Shown here one piece after another: positions 23,276-31,628 of a stretch of DNA of 37,551 bases. Source of the DNA: Chloroflexota bacterium (GTDB lineage: Bacteria > Chloroflexota > UBA11872 > VXOZ01). The notes beneath the pieces were generated by a model. That model was not told the origin of the DNA and ran no database searches. It saw only the letters and a program-made list of their open reading frames with translations. The translations under genes were made by a program, and so were the position numbers. The stretch's first letter is position 1; each line of letters begins with the position of its first letter. The stretch lies in contig JAPPLM010000027.1 in NCBI GenBank assembly GCA_028874195.1, positions 1 through 37,551 on the forward strand, in the 5' to 3' direction.

Positions 23276-24187
23276 TTATCGCCTGCGGTACAGTACGCGA
23301 CTGGCGTTAGACGGCCTATCCGGTATGCCTAACTCGTCATCCAGCAGCGGTTCGACTGCTCTGCATTCACTCGCGTTGGGGTCCAGAGGCGCAAGCGGCG
23401 ACCCCTGCCGCAGAAAGTCTCCCGGCAGCCACGTGGTGCCTTCCGCATCCCACGACCACAGCATCGTGGTTCCCGCCGCCGAGCTATGGCGCACGAAGGG
23501 CGTGGTCAAAAGTCCCGCGAACGTCAGGTGGACGCCGTCCCAGCGTGAGGCAACGCGGCTCCAGTCCGGTGACAGCGAACCGGCTCCCGCCGGGCTATTG
23601 CGATCTTTATTGACGCTGGGAAACGAGACACACAACTTGTGCCAGTCGGCTGGGCTTGCACCCTCGAGCACACGGGCAGTCGGTTCGATCTCGGCTGCGA
23701 ATCTGTCGTACTCTTCCGGATTCAGCCAGTCTCCGGTGCCCAATACCGTATCAACGCACGAGAATTCTCCCCTGAGCGTGGAGGTGATCCGCCATGACAG
23801 CGGCCGTTGCGCGTATGCTTCCCAATGGGCAATCGTCTCCGGCGACAATTGGCGTGATGAGGCGCGTTCCATCTCATTTTTACTTATGAAGACTTGCCGG
23901 CTGCAATCAATAGGGGCAGTCCACCAGCGGCTTGCCGGATGGTCCGCCACTGCGCGCGCCAAGCTCTTCAGGCTTGAGCCATGTGAGAGGGCGGCCGTTA
24001 CGGCCTGTTCGAAGTGGCCCGACCAGGGATTGAGCGCGTCCAAGGCGACGACGGCGCGCGCGAAGGCGTGCCGGGGCGTGACGGCCTGCGCGATGGGAAC
24101 CTGATCCCGCGCGACCGTCAGCAGAAAGGCACAGCCCACCGGGCAGCGCAGCAGCCGGGCGGCTGAATCATCGGTGTTGGGCTCCAT
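23276..24187 (-). CDS. unknown protein, 303 residues
   Basis: I do not recognise this protein. It is soluble in appearance, with no signal peptide or long hydrophobic segment. It is rich in tryptophan (HPASRWWTAPID, HWEAYAQRPLSWR, DWSRVASRWDGVHLTF). Three cysteines lie near the N-terminal third (RCPVGC, IDCSRQ), but there is no spaced metal motif. The codon composition matches its neighbours, so it is a credible gene rather than a shadow. A weak GAAAGAA lies before its ATG. It is convergent with the binding-protein cluster and about 310 bases downstream of the spermidine-synthase-like gene on the same strand, separated by repeat debris. Confidence 0.6.
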   Translation of the reverse strand: MEPNTDDSAARLLRCPVGCAFLLTVARDQVPIAQAVTPRHAFARAVVALDALNPWSGHFEQAVTAALSHGSSLKSLARAVADHPASRWWTAPIDCSRQVFISKNEMERASSRQLSPETIAHWEAYAQRPLSWRITSTLRGEFSCVDTVLGTGDWLNPEEYDRFAAEIEPTARVLEGASPADWHKLCVSFPSVNKDRNSPAGAGSLSPDWSRVASRWDGVHLTFAGLLTTPFVRHSSAAGTTMLWSWDAEGTTWLPGDFLRQGSPLAPLDPNASECRAVEPLLDDELGIPDRPSNASRVLYRRR

Positions 24188-24260
24188 TGGTTAGTGTTCT
24201 TTCGGCTAGGATTCACCCATTCTGCGGCCCTATGGCGGAGCGTAAGCCGTGCGCGGCGCA

Positions 24261-24457
24261 TTAGATTCCGCGTCTTTGACGAAGTCAGCGAACCTTGGTT
24301 CGCGTAATCTAAAAATCCCCCGATTCTAGATTCTTCGTCGCTCCGCTCCTCAGAATGACATAGCGAGGAGCTGCCTTAAGCGTTGGTTCGCACGTTGTCA
24401 GCTTATATCTCTATGGTTCTAAGTCCGAACCTACCAATTCCCTACCTGACATCTACA
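24261..24457. repeat. repeat debris including a decayed MITE-like end
   Basis: The gap 24188-24499 has no gene. TTAGATTCCGCG (24261-24272) pairs with CGCGTAATCTAA (24301-24312), with one mismatch. Between the arms lies a hairpin CGAACC/GGTTCG (24289-24302). GATTCTAGATTCTTCGTCGC near 24320 resembles the inner arm of the element at 31288-31485. TACCTGACATCTACA at 24443-24457 is identical to the sequence at that element's right end, so this looks like a degraded third copy. Confidence 0.5.
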
Positions 24458-24499
24458 GGAATGACGTGCAATGTCACAAGATCATATGAGGTGTAACCG

Positions 24500-26095
24500 C
24501 TAACCCCGTTCGGCGAAGACCGGCGCGAGCATGTTGTCCACCGGGGCGTAGCTATCGGTGAGGATCACGGCCGGACGGCTATCCACGTACTCCCGTAGGC
24601 GCGCGGGGTCCAACATGGTGCTCACGGGCCCATCCGGCAGCAGTGCGCCGACAGTGCTATGTAACATCGCTTCTGTAAGCGGCTGCTTACCGGCAACCAG
24701 CACGAACGTATTGCGCCCGTCCTGCTCCCAGCCGGGACCGTCTGCCAGCAGATAGACGTGCGGGAACACCTGCTCCAGGGTCAGGATCATCGACGGCAAG
24801 AAGCGCCCGTGTTCGAATGTGTCCACCACGTTCAGCATGTAGAATCCGTCGGGCGTGAGGAGGTCGTGCACGATCTCAGCGAATTCTCTGGTCGTCAAGT
24901 GCCAAGGCACCGAAAGGTCGTTGAACGCATCGCCGATGATGGCGTCGTATTGTCCGGCCTCAAGACGCTTCACCACCAGGCGCGCGTCCTCGTTGTACGT
25001 TTTGACGCGCGTGCCGCGGGGCAGACCCATCTTTTCATGTGCCACCTCAGTAACGGCCGGATCGATCTCCGCCACCTCGATGACGGCGTCAGGGTAGACC
25101 ACTTCCAGGTAGCGCGGGAACGTGTAACCGCCGCCGCCAATGGAGAAGGTGCGGATGCCGGTGCGGTCGCCGGCGATGTACTTCACGAGTTCGGCGTATA
25201 TCTTTACATAATCGTAGTCCAGGCGCGTGGGGTCTTCCAGGATGCTATAGCTGTGAATGAGGTGGTCGAGCACGAGGCGGCGCTGCGTGACGTTCTCTTC
25301 CAGCTTCTTTTCGGTTACGCGGATACAAAAGTAATTCGTCTCCACCTGGCACGGCGCGGCGAACGCGCCGCGCGGCTGCAGGGTTAGGGCGTCTTGGGCG
25401 AGATGCCGGACATAGTTCCAACCGAGGGGCAGACTATAGGCGTTGCGCCCGTAGCTGAAGATGCCCAGCAGAACGAGCAGCAGGGCCCCACCGCCGAGCA
25501 GCAAGCGGCGGTTCCAGAGATTGCCAAAGATTACGGCCACGAGCAGGAGGATTATGGCGACGAGCAAGATAACCGTCCGCGTGCCGAAGAACGACACCAG
25601 GAAGAAGCCGGTGGCAAACGTGCCGGCAATCGCGCCCACCGTGGAGAGCGCGTAGATGCGGCCTACCACGCCGCCCGTGCGGGTCAGGTCATCCAAGATT
25701 AGCCGCACGACCACCGGCGTGATTGTGCCCATGAAGACGCTGGGCAGGAAGAAAACGGTGGCGGTAAAGAAGAGGATCTTCAGCATGAGATGCACGGGCA
25801 AGTCCTGCGCGATGCCGGAGATGATCGCCGTCAGCGGCAGGATGGTCAGCGTAAGGATGCTGGAGAGCAGAAAGAGCACGCCCAGCGTAGTGACCGTCGG
25901 AAACCGGTCGCCGATGCGTCCGCCAACGTAATTCCCCAAGCTGATGCCAGCCAGCATGACACCGATGACGCTTGTCCAGGTGTACAGCGAGACGCCGAGA
26001 TACGGCGCGATCATCCGCCCCGCCGTAAGCTCGACGACCAGAGTACAGAAGCTCGCTATGAAGACTATCGTGCCCGCCCGCCAGATGCTGCGCAT
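24500..26095 (-). CDS. fused membrane-domain / spermidine synthase-like protein
   Basis: The protein has 531 residues. The first 215 residues form about seven hydrophobic segments of the type found in the fused MFS/spermidine synthase group (VVELTAGRMIAPYLGVSLYTWTSVIG). The rest is an aminopropyltransferase-like Rossmann domain. It has an SAM/dcSAM-binding loop IGGGGY at 319-324, EIDP at 343-346, GDAFNDLSVPWHLTT at 388-402 and a late LTDSYAPVDNM motif. Polyamine synthesis has not been established for most such fusions, so the substrate is open. AAAGGGA precedes the ATG. It is divergent from the glycerate kinase across a 206-bp gap in which no convincing promoter could be fixed. Confidence 0.85.
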   Translation of the reverse strand: MRSIWRAGTIVFIASFCTLVVELTAGRMIAPYLGVSLYTWTSVIGVMLAGISLGNYVGGRIGDRFPTVTTLGVLFLLSSILTLTILPLTAIISGIAQDLPVHLMLKILFFTATVFFLPSVFMGTITPVVVRLILDDLTRTGGVVGRIYALSTVGAIAGTFATGFFLVSFFGTRTVILLVAIILLLVAVIFGNLWNRRLLLGGGALLLVLLGIFSYGRNAYSLPLGWNYVRHLAQDALTLQPRGAFAAPCQVETNYFCIRVTEKKLEENVTQRRLVLDHLIHSYSILEDPTRLDYDYVKIYAELVKYIAGDRTGIRTFSIGGGGYTFPRYLEVVYPDAVIEVAEIDPAVTEVAHEKMGLPRGTRVKTYNEDARLVVKRLEAGQYDAIIGDAFNDLSVPWHLTTREFAEIVHDLLTPDGFYMLNVVDTFEHGRFLPSMILTLEQVFPHVYLLADGPGWEQDGRNTFVLVAGKQPLTEAMLHSTVGALLPDGPVSTMLDPARLREYVDSRPAVILTDSYAPVDNMLAPVFAERG

Positions 26096-26301
26096 GGAAT
26101 TTCCCTTTCGTTGCCGTGCTGTGCAGTTGAACGTGGCTGCGTATTGGGTATGGCTTTATCTGCGTGTTATGACCAGTGCTTTTCTCCAGATCGCATTGTT
26201 CCTATTGTAGCCATGACTTTGTCTTGCTCGCATCCCCCTGAGCGCTCCGCTACACTATGGTGAAAGGTGTCTGAGCAAGAAACTGGAAGAGTTCCGCCAC
26301 G

Positions 26302-27636
26302 ATGGGCATCACGACGCGACAACGTGAAGACATGATGACGGTGCTGGCGGCGGCGCTGAAAGCGGTGGACCCGGCGCAGGCGGTGCGGAATTGCGTCCGG
26401 AGAGAAGGATCGCGCTTGGTCGTCGGAGACGATGCGTACGATCTCGCTGCCTTCAAGCGCATACTCGTCGTGGGGGCGGGGAAAGCCAGCGGGCCGATGG
26501 CGCAGGCGCTGGAGGAGATTCTCGGCGAGCGGTTGGAGGGGGGCGTCGTCAACGTCAAGGAAGGCTACGCCGTTCCGACGCAACGGATCGAATTGATCGA
26601 GGCGGCCCATCCCGTGCCGGATGAGAATGGCTTGCGCGGCACCGAGCGCATCCTGCAATTGGCGGCAGACGCCGGCGAGGACGATCTGGTGTTTTGCCTG
26701 ATTTCCGGCGGCGGTTCGGCCCTCATGGAGTTGCCTGCCGGGGGAATCACCCTCGACGACCTCCAACAATTAACCGACCAACTCCTGCGCAGCGGCGCTA
26801 CCATCAACGAAGTAAATACGATCCGCAAGCACATCTCTCAGGTCAAAGGCGGCGGGTTGGCGCGGGCGGCTGCGCCCGCGACGCTGATTGCGCTCATTCT
26901 CTCCGACGTGGTGGGGAATCCGCTGGATTTTATCGCTTCGGGGCCGACCGTGCCCGACACGACCACGTTTCAAGATGCGTGGAATCTCTTGGGTAAATTC
27001 GGCTTGCAGGACGCGATACCGCAGCGCGTGCGCGCGCAACTTGAGCGCGGCCTCGATGAATCCATACCGGAGACGCCCAAAGAAGGCGACCCGATCTTTG
27101 CCCGCGCGGCGAGTGTGCTCGTTGGCAGCAACGAAATCGCGGCCCGCGCGGCATTGGACGCAGCACGGGAATTGGAGTATAATGCAATCCTGGTCACTAC
27201 CTGGGTGGAAGGTGAGGCACGTGAGGTTGCCAAGGTGATGGCTGGAGTCGCCAAGGGTCTCATCCGCCACCACTCTCCAATCCCACCGCCGGCGTGCGTT
27301 ATCTTCGGCGGTGAAACGACCGTTACCGTGCGCGGTGAGGGCAAAGGCGGGCGCAGCCAAGAAATGGCGCTTGCGGCGTCACTTGCGCTCGACGGTTGGG
27401 AGAGTGTTGCGGTGATGGCGGTGGGAACAGACGGAACCGACGGCCCGACCGACGCGGCCGGCGGCATTGCGGACGGCGCGGTGATGGCGCGGGCACGGGC
27501 GCGCAATCTGGATCCTTTCGCCTATCTGGACCGCAACGACTCCTACCATTTCTTAGAGCAGACTGGCGCGCTTCTCGTCACCGGGCCGACTAACACCAAC
27601 GTGAATGACCTGATTTTCGTCTACGCCTTTGGCTAG
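26302..27636 (+). CDS. glycerate 2-kinase (MOFRL/GckA type)
   Basis: This 444-residue enzyme of the DUF4147-MOFRL family phosphorylates glycerate, usually to 2-phosphoglycerate, which feeds enolase and pyruvate kinase. Signatures are VGAGKASGPM (57-66), AAHPVPDENG (101-110), the phosphate-loop-like SGGGSALM (135-142), NTIRKHISQVKGGGLA and SDVVGNPLDFIASGPT. The C-terminal GGETTVTVRGEGKGGRSQE and GTDGTDGPTDAAGG belong to the MOFRL domain. Length is normal. It is the first of four plus-strand genes that end with pyruvate kinase, which fits a glycerate-to-pyruvate link. Confidence 0.9.
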   Translation: MGITTRQREDMMTVLAAALKAVDPAQAVRNCVRREGSRLVVGDDAYDLAAFKRILVVGAGKASGPMAQALEEILGERLEGGVVNVKEGYAVPTQRIELIEAAHPVPDENGLRGTERILQLAADAGEDDLVFCLISGGGSALMELPAGGITLDDLQQLTDQLLRSGATINEVNTIRKHISQVKGGGLARAAAPATLIALILSDVVGNPLDFIASGPTVPDTTTFQDAWNLLGKFGLQDAIPQRVRAQLERGLDESIPETPKEGDPIFARAASVLVGSNEIAARAALDAARELEYNAILVTTWVEGEAREVAKVMAGVAKGLIRHHSPIPPPACVIFGGETTVTVRGEGKGGRSQEMALAASLALDGWESVAVMAVGTDGTDGPTDAAGGIADGAVMARARARNLDPFAYLDRNDSYHFLEQTGALLVTGPTNTNVNDLIFVYAFG

Positions 27637-27709
27637 GGTAATCCGCTCGCTTCCTCATTCAGTCGTCTCCTCCGTTCAGCTTCGTTTCCTCGTTTAATCA
27701 GTGGCAGGT

Positions 27710-28219
27710 ATGCTCCCCATGGAACTTAGAGATGAGTCACTTCCTCCTCTTGATTCGTCATTCCTTCCTCGCGCCCCCGTGCGGCGCTGGCACTCGGTAA
27801 GCCGGCGCAGCGATCTGCGACCGTTGTCCCGGGGCCGCGGCAACAGACTGCTGATGGTCTTCAGTTTCGGGGTGGTGTTTCTGCTGTTGGGCGGCGGTGT
27901 GTTGTGGGTCGCCAGCCGGAGTCTCGCATCTAACGGCAGTGTGACGGCCGTTCAGAACAGTGAAGCGGCGCGCACAACACCCGTCGTTCCCACCCCAGCC
28001 GCGCCCAGTCCGGCTACGGCAGCAGCGCCAACGACACCGGAATTCCACGTAGTGCAACCGGGTGAATCGCTCTACGCCATTGTGAGGAAGTATAATACGA
28101 CTGTAGATGCGACTGAACTCAATAATCTCGTAGACGCACTAGTTGAACTCAATGATATAGAGAATCGTGACGCGATCCAGGTTGGGCAACGACTGCGTCT
28201 CGTACCTGAAGAGCAATAA
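27710..28219 (+). CDS. single-pass membrane protein with LysM domain
   Basis: The protein has about 170 residues. A basic cytosolic N-terminus (RRWHSVSRRSDLRPLSRGRGNR) precedes one transmembrane helix (LLMVFSFGVVFLLLGGGVLWVA). A Pro/Ala/Thr-rich linker and a C-terminal LysM domain (FHVVQPGESLYAIVRKYNTT through IQVGQRLRLVP) complete the chain. LysM binds peptidoglycan or chitin-like glycans, so the protein should tether to the cell wall from the membrane. Start is uncertain: GTG at 27701, ATG at 27710 or ATG at 27719 are all in frame, and none has a clear ribosome-binding site. The next gene starts eight bases after its stop. Confidence 0.8.
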   Translation: MLPMELRDESLPPLDSSFLPRAPVRRWHSVSRRSDLRPLSRGRGNRLLMVFSFGVVFLLLGGGVLWVASRSLASNGSVTAVQNSEAARTTPVVPTPAAPSPATAAAPTTPEFHVVQPGESLYAIVRKYNTTVDATELNNLVDALVELNDIENRDAIQVGQRLRLVPEEQ

Positions 28220-28226
28220 GGCGCGG

Positions 28227-29756
28227 GTGAAGAGTTTTGGCGGCGCGTGGGGCACGTGCCACGGCGCGCTCGCGTTTTTCCTGGCCCTTGTACTATGGCT
28301 GCAATTGGCCGGCGCCGTGGGCGCGGCATCGGGCACGCCGTGGCATGCGGAGGCCGATTTGCTGTCGGGAGACGTGCTCTCTGCCTGGCAGCTTTGGGAA
28401 AATGCGCTTGAACCTGAAGCCTGGACGCAGGACGATCAATCGTGGGTTCCCAGCAGCTTGCCCTGGCTGATTTCCGCGCATCCAAGCAGCGCGAATACGG
28501 CACTGGTTGCCGGCTCCTTGGGACTGCACCGCACGGTAGACGGCGGTGAAACCTGGACCCATCTTCCAGGCATCGTCGCGCCAGTCATCGCAATTGCCTA
28601 TAAGTCAGGCGATTCTCAAGTTGTCTTCGCCGGGACCGAGCTAGACGGCAACTACCGTAGCAGGGACGGCGGGGTCTACTGGCGCCGCATTAATACCGGT
28701 CTGCTCCAGGATAAACTTGGCAACGTGGCGGGCGCAGTGGCGCTTGCTGCCGACCCTGTCTTGCCAAGTACGCTCTTTGCCGCGACGACAACCGCGGGCG
28801 GCCTGTACCGCTCGCAAGACGAAGGCACTTCGTGGAGCTTGGCGAATAGTGGGTTGCCGGAAGAGTCGATACTCGGTCTTGCCATCGCGGGAAGTGGTTC
28901 ACCGGCGCTCTATGCGGCTACATCCACAGGGCTCTATCTGTCAAGCGATCGCGCCGCATCGTGGTCCCTGATTGGAGCGCTGCCGACTGAGACGACACGG
29001 AAGCTGCTCTTGCAGCCCGGCGCCTTGGGGAATTTGCTGGTGATAGCGGAGAGCGCAATCTATCGCTCGACGAACGGCGGGTTGACGTGGATCGACCTGG
29101 ATTTGCCCAATGCAATGTCGCCCATTCGCGATGCGATTCTCACCACCGGCCCAGAGTTTGCCTACCTCTTCGTTGCCAGTGAAAATGGACCGTTTTGGCA
29201 ACGCCTCACGCCCGCTTCGCCGCAGTCACCGCCACTGACGGAAACGGGATTGGAATTATACGTAAACGTAACCGGCCATACGATCCGCGAACCTTTTCTC
29301 ACCTTCTTCGTGGCAAACGGCGGTGCGGCGCGCTTTGGCTTTCCGCGCACCGATGCCATCAGTGAAGGCGGCGGCACCGTACAATACTTCCAACGGGCTC
29401 GGCTGGAGATCGTCGTAGATGAGGAAGGCGAGCGCGTGGTGCAATCGCCGCTCGGCAAGGCGCTGCGTTTCGGTGAGGACCTCGCTGTTGTCTCTACGCA
29501 GACGGGCTCTGGCTCAACGCAAGAGCAGTATGCCGTAGACCGGGTGTTTGCCAACTTCTACGCAAGCAACAACGGGCGTGAGGCGTATGGCAGCCCAGTT
29601 GCTACGGCGGCGGACGAGGAGCAGTTGAATGGGGATACAGTGTATACGCAGTACTTTGAATTCGCTCGCCTCGAACACTATCCTGGCGCCGCAACACCTG
29701 TTCTGCTGGGGTTGATCGGCGATGAGTATCTGATGCAGAGGGGTTGGTTGGAGTAA
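28227..29756 (+). CDS. secreted BNR/Asp-box beta-propeller protein with C-terminal repeats
   Basis: The protein has 509 residues from the GTG at 28227 (AAGG six bases upstream). A longer reading from 28167 would overlap the LysM gene. A signal peptide (ALAFFLALVLWLQLAGAVGAA) leads to a propeller with five Asp-box turns near residues 103, 145, 197, 239 and 283 (TVDGGETW, SRDGGVYW, SQDEGTSW, SSDRAASW, STNGGLTW). The C-terminal part holds two related segments at about 365-395 and 447-480 (GGAARFGFPRTD..YFQRARLE and NGREAYGSPVAT..YFEFARLE). They resemble repeats I associate with secreted Chloroflexota proteins. No enzymatic residues are evident. It ends five bases before pyk. Confidence 0.75.
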   Translation: MKSFGGAWGTCHGALAFFLALVLWLQLAGAVGAASGTPWHAEADLLSGDVLSAWQLWENALEPEAWTQDDQSWVPSSLPWLISAHPSSANTALVAGSLGLHRTVDGGETWTHLPGIVAPVIAIAYKSGDSQVVFAGTELDGNYRSRDGGVYWRRINTGLLQDKLGNVAGAVALAADPVLPSTLFAATTTAGGLYRSQDEGTSWSLANSGLPEESILGLAIAGSGSPALYAATSTGLYLSSDRAASWSLIGALPTETTRKLLLQPGALGNLLVIAESAIYRSTNGGLTWIDLDLPNAMSPIRDAILTTGPEFAYLFVASENGPFWQRLTPASPQSPPLTETGLELYVNVTGHTIREPFLTFFVANGGAARFGFPRTDAISEGGGTVQYFQRARLEIVVDEEGERVVQSPLGKALRFGEDLAVVSTQTGSGSTQEQYAVDRVFANFYASNNGREAYGSPVATAADEEQLNGDTVYTQYFEFARLEHYPGAATPVLLGLIGDEYLMQRGWLE

Positions 29757-29761
29757 CGCCC

Positions 29762-31258
29762 ATGCGCCGCACTCGGATCGTAGCCACGATTGGCCCCGCG
29801 TCGGCGAATGAAGAGACGCTCCGCGCCATGCTGAGCGCCGGCCTAGACGTGGCGCGCATCAACTTCTCCCATGGCACCCATGAGACACAGGCGCGCTCTA
29901 TCGGTCTCTTGCGCGAGTTGTCGTCCGCGGAAGGGGCCACCCTTCCCATAATTGCCGACCTCCAAGGCCCTAAAGTCCGCGTTGGCTCAATCGCAGATGA
30001 GCCGTTGTCTCTCTCCCCGGGCGGCTTGCTTCTCCTCGTTCCCGATGACAACGGTATCGATGAAACTTTAAGGGAAGGACTTTACACCTACGCCGCATCC
30101 ATAGACCCCAATGCTGCCAGTGTAAACGTGGCGCCGGTGCGTTTTGCCGGACTTGCGGCGGAAACACGACAGGGTGATACCATCCTGCTCGATGACGGCC
30201 TGATCGCGGTCGAGGTATTGGCGACACGGGTTGAATCAGGACAGTCCGCTGTTGTCACCCGCGTCGTACGCGGCGGTGAGCTCATAAGCGGGAAGGCAGT
30301 GGTCGTACGCGGACGCAGTCTCAACCTGCCAAGCCTTACTGCGAAAGATTGGGAGGATGTGCGCTTTGCCGTGGAACAGGAAGTGGACTGGGTGGCCCTT
30401 TCGTACGTTCGCTCCGCTACCGACGTTGAGATATTGCGCCAACTGATGCTGAATTACGGCGCGGAGATTCCCATAATCGCAAAGATAGAGACCCAAGAGG
30501 CGATTGCGCACTTTGAAGAGATCCTGGAGGCTGCGGACGGCATTATGGTGGCGCGCGGCGACTTGGGCGTGCAGGTGCCGCCGGAAGAAGTACCCTTGCA
30601 CCAGAAGGCAATCATCCAAAAGGCGCGCTTGCTCGGCAAGCCGGTGATAACGGCTACCCAGATGCTCGAATCGATGATGCAGCACCCGGTGCCGACACGG
30701 GCGGAAGCCAGCGACGTGGCGAATGCGATCTTGGACGGCAGTGACGCCGTAATGCTCTCCGGCGAAACCGCCGTGGGGCCATACCCGGTTGAGGCCGTGG
30801 CGGTCATGGGGCGCATTGCGAACAGCGTAGACCCGCACGTGGAGAGCTTCACCGCAATTGACGACGCGAGCGATGCTACCGACGCCATCGCGGCGGCGAC
30901 ACATCGCATTGCGGTTAAGTTGAGCGCTACGGCGATCATTGCGCTTACGCAATCGGGATACACGGCGCGCATGCTTGCCCGCCTGCGCCCACACGTAAAG
31001 CTTCTCGCGGTTACGCCAGATGTAGCTATTTGGCGCCAACTCGCGCTGAGTTGGGGCACTGAGCCGCTACTGGCAACCGAGGAGACGGATACCGACTTGG
31101 CCATGCGTGAGGCGGTTTTGCTGGCGCAGGAAGCGGGCCACGTCAGAGAGGGCGATACGGTGGTCTTCACGGCCGGTATGCCATTTGGCGTGGGCGGTAC
31201 GACGAATCTCATCCGCATCCATGAGATTGGCAAGCCGCTTAGCCTGAAAGGGGACTAG
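29762..31258 (+). CDS. pyk: pyruvate kinase
   Basis: Pyruvate kinase converts phosphoenolpyruvate and ADP to pyruvate and ATP in the cytosol. The protein has 498 residues from the ATG at 29762 (GGAG upstream). A GTG at 29744 would overlap the previous gene. Motifs include VATIGPAS, the NFSHG loop (34-38), ADLQGPKVRVG, catalytic Lys241 in IIAKIETQEA, VARGDLGVQVP and TATQMLESM. The C-terminal allosteric domain is present. Length is standard for the bacterial enzyme. It lies five bases after the propeller gene, so expression is linked to the glycerate kinase group. Confidence 0.97.
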   Translation: MRRTRIVATIGPASANEETLRAMLSAGLDVARINFSHGTHETQARSIGLLRELSSAEGATLPIIADLQGPKVRVGSIADEPLSLSPGGLLLLVPDDNGIDETLREGLYTYAASIDPNAASVNVAPVRFAGLAAETRQGDTILLDDGLIAVEVLATRVESGQSAVVTRVVRGGELISGKAVVVRGRSLNLPSLTAKDWEDVRFAVEQEVDWVALSYVRSATDVEILRQLMLNYGAEIPIIAKIETQEAIAHFEEILEAADGIMVARGDLGVQVPPEEVPLHQKAIIQKARLLGKPVITATQMLESMMQHPVPTRAEASDVANAILDGSDAVMLSGETAVGPYPVEAVAVMGRIANSVDPHVESFTAIDDASDATDAIAAATHRIAVKLSATAIIALTQSGYTARMLARLRPHVKLLAVTPDVAIWRQLALSWGTEPLLATEETDTDLAMREAVLLAQEAGHVREGDTVVFTAGMPFGVGGTTNLIRIHEIGKPLSLKGD

Positions 31259-31287
31259 CGGGGTTCACCTTAATGTCATTCCTGTCA

Positions 31288-31485
31288 ATGTCAGGTAATT
31301 CGTTGACAGCTTTTGGTAGGAAGGGCCGCGGATCTAGCGTCGTATTACCACTACACATGTCATTCCGAACGGAGCGTAGCGCAGAGAGGAATCTAGTGCC
31401 AAGCTCTACGCAGTCTGTGGCCCCAGCACACTAGATTCCTCGCTGCGCTCGGAATGACATGGACTGTCAACGAATTACCTGACAT
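31288..31485. mobile_element. MITE-like element, copy 2 (perfect 22-bp terminal inverted repeats)
   Basis: The left end, 31288-31309 (core GTAATTCGTTGACAG), is exactly repeated inverted at 31464-31485. Inside is a second long imperfect inverted repeat. GTCATTCCGAACGGAGCG at 31359-31376, with the following bases to 31398, pairs with CACTAGATTCCTCGCTGCGC and the following bases at 31429-31460. The element is 198 bp, has no open frame of note and lies between pyk and the ThuA/deacetylase-like gene. No clear target-site duplication was found. TACCTGACATCTACA at its right edge recurs at 24443. Confidence 0.7.
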
Positions 31486-31628
31486 CTACAACTGCACTGA
31501 CATGCATGGTTGCGGCTAAGTGGATAGCGCGAAAGCCATTCCCGATGATGATCCGGCGCTACCGTGTAGGCTGTCGCCGTGTGGCTCTCCATACATCAAG
31601 AGACTTCTCCCATACAGTGAGGTAACGC

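Noticed and set aside
23106-24104. Plus-strand open frame opposite the unknown 303-residue gene
   Set aside because: It begins inside a palindromic repeat and is low-complexity Ser/Arg/Ala. The minus frame has a more protein-like composition. Confidence in the choice is moderate.
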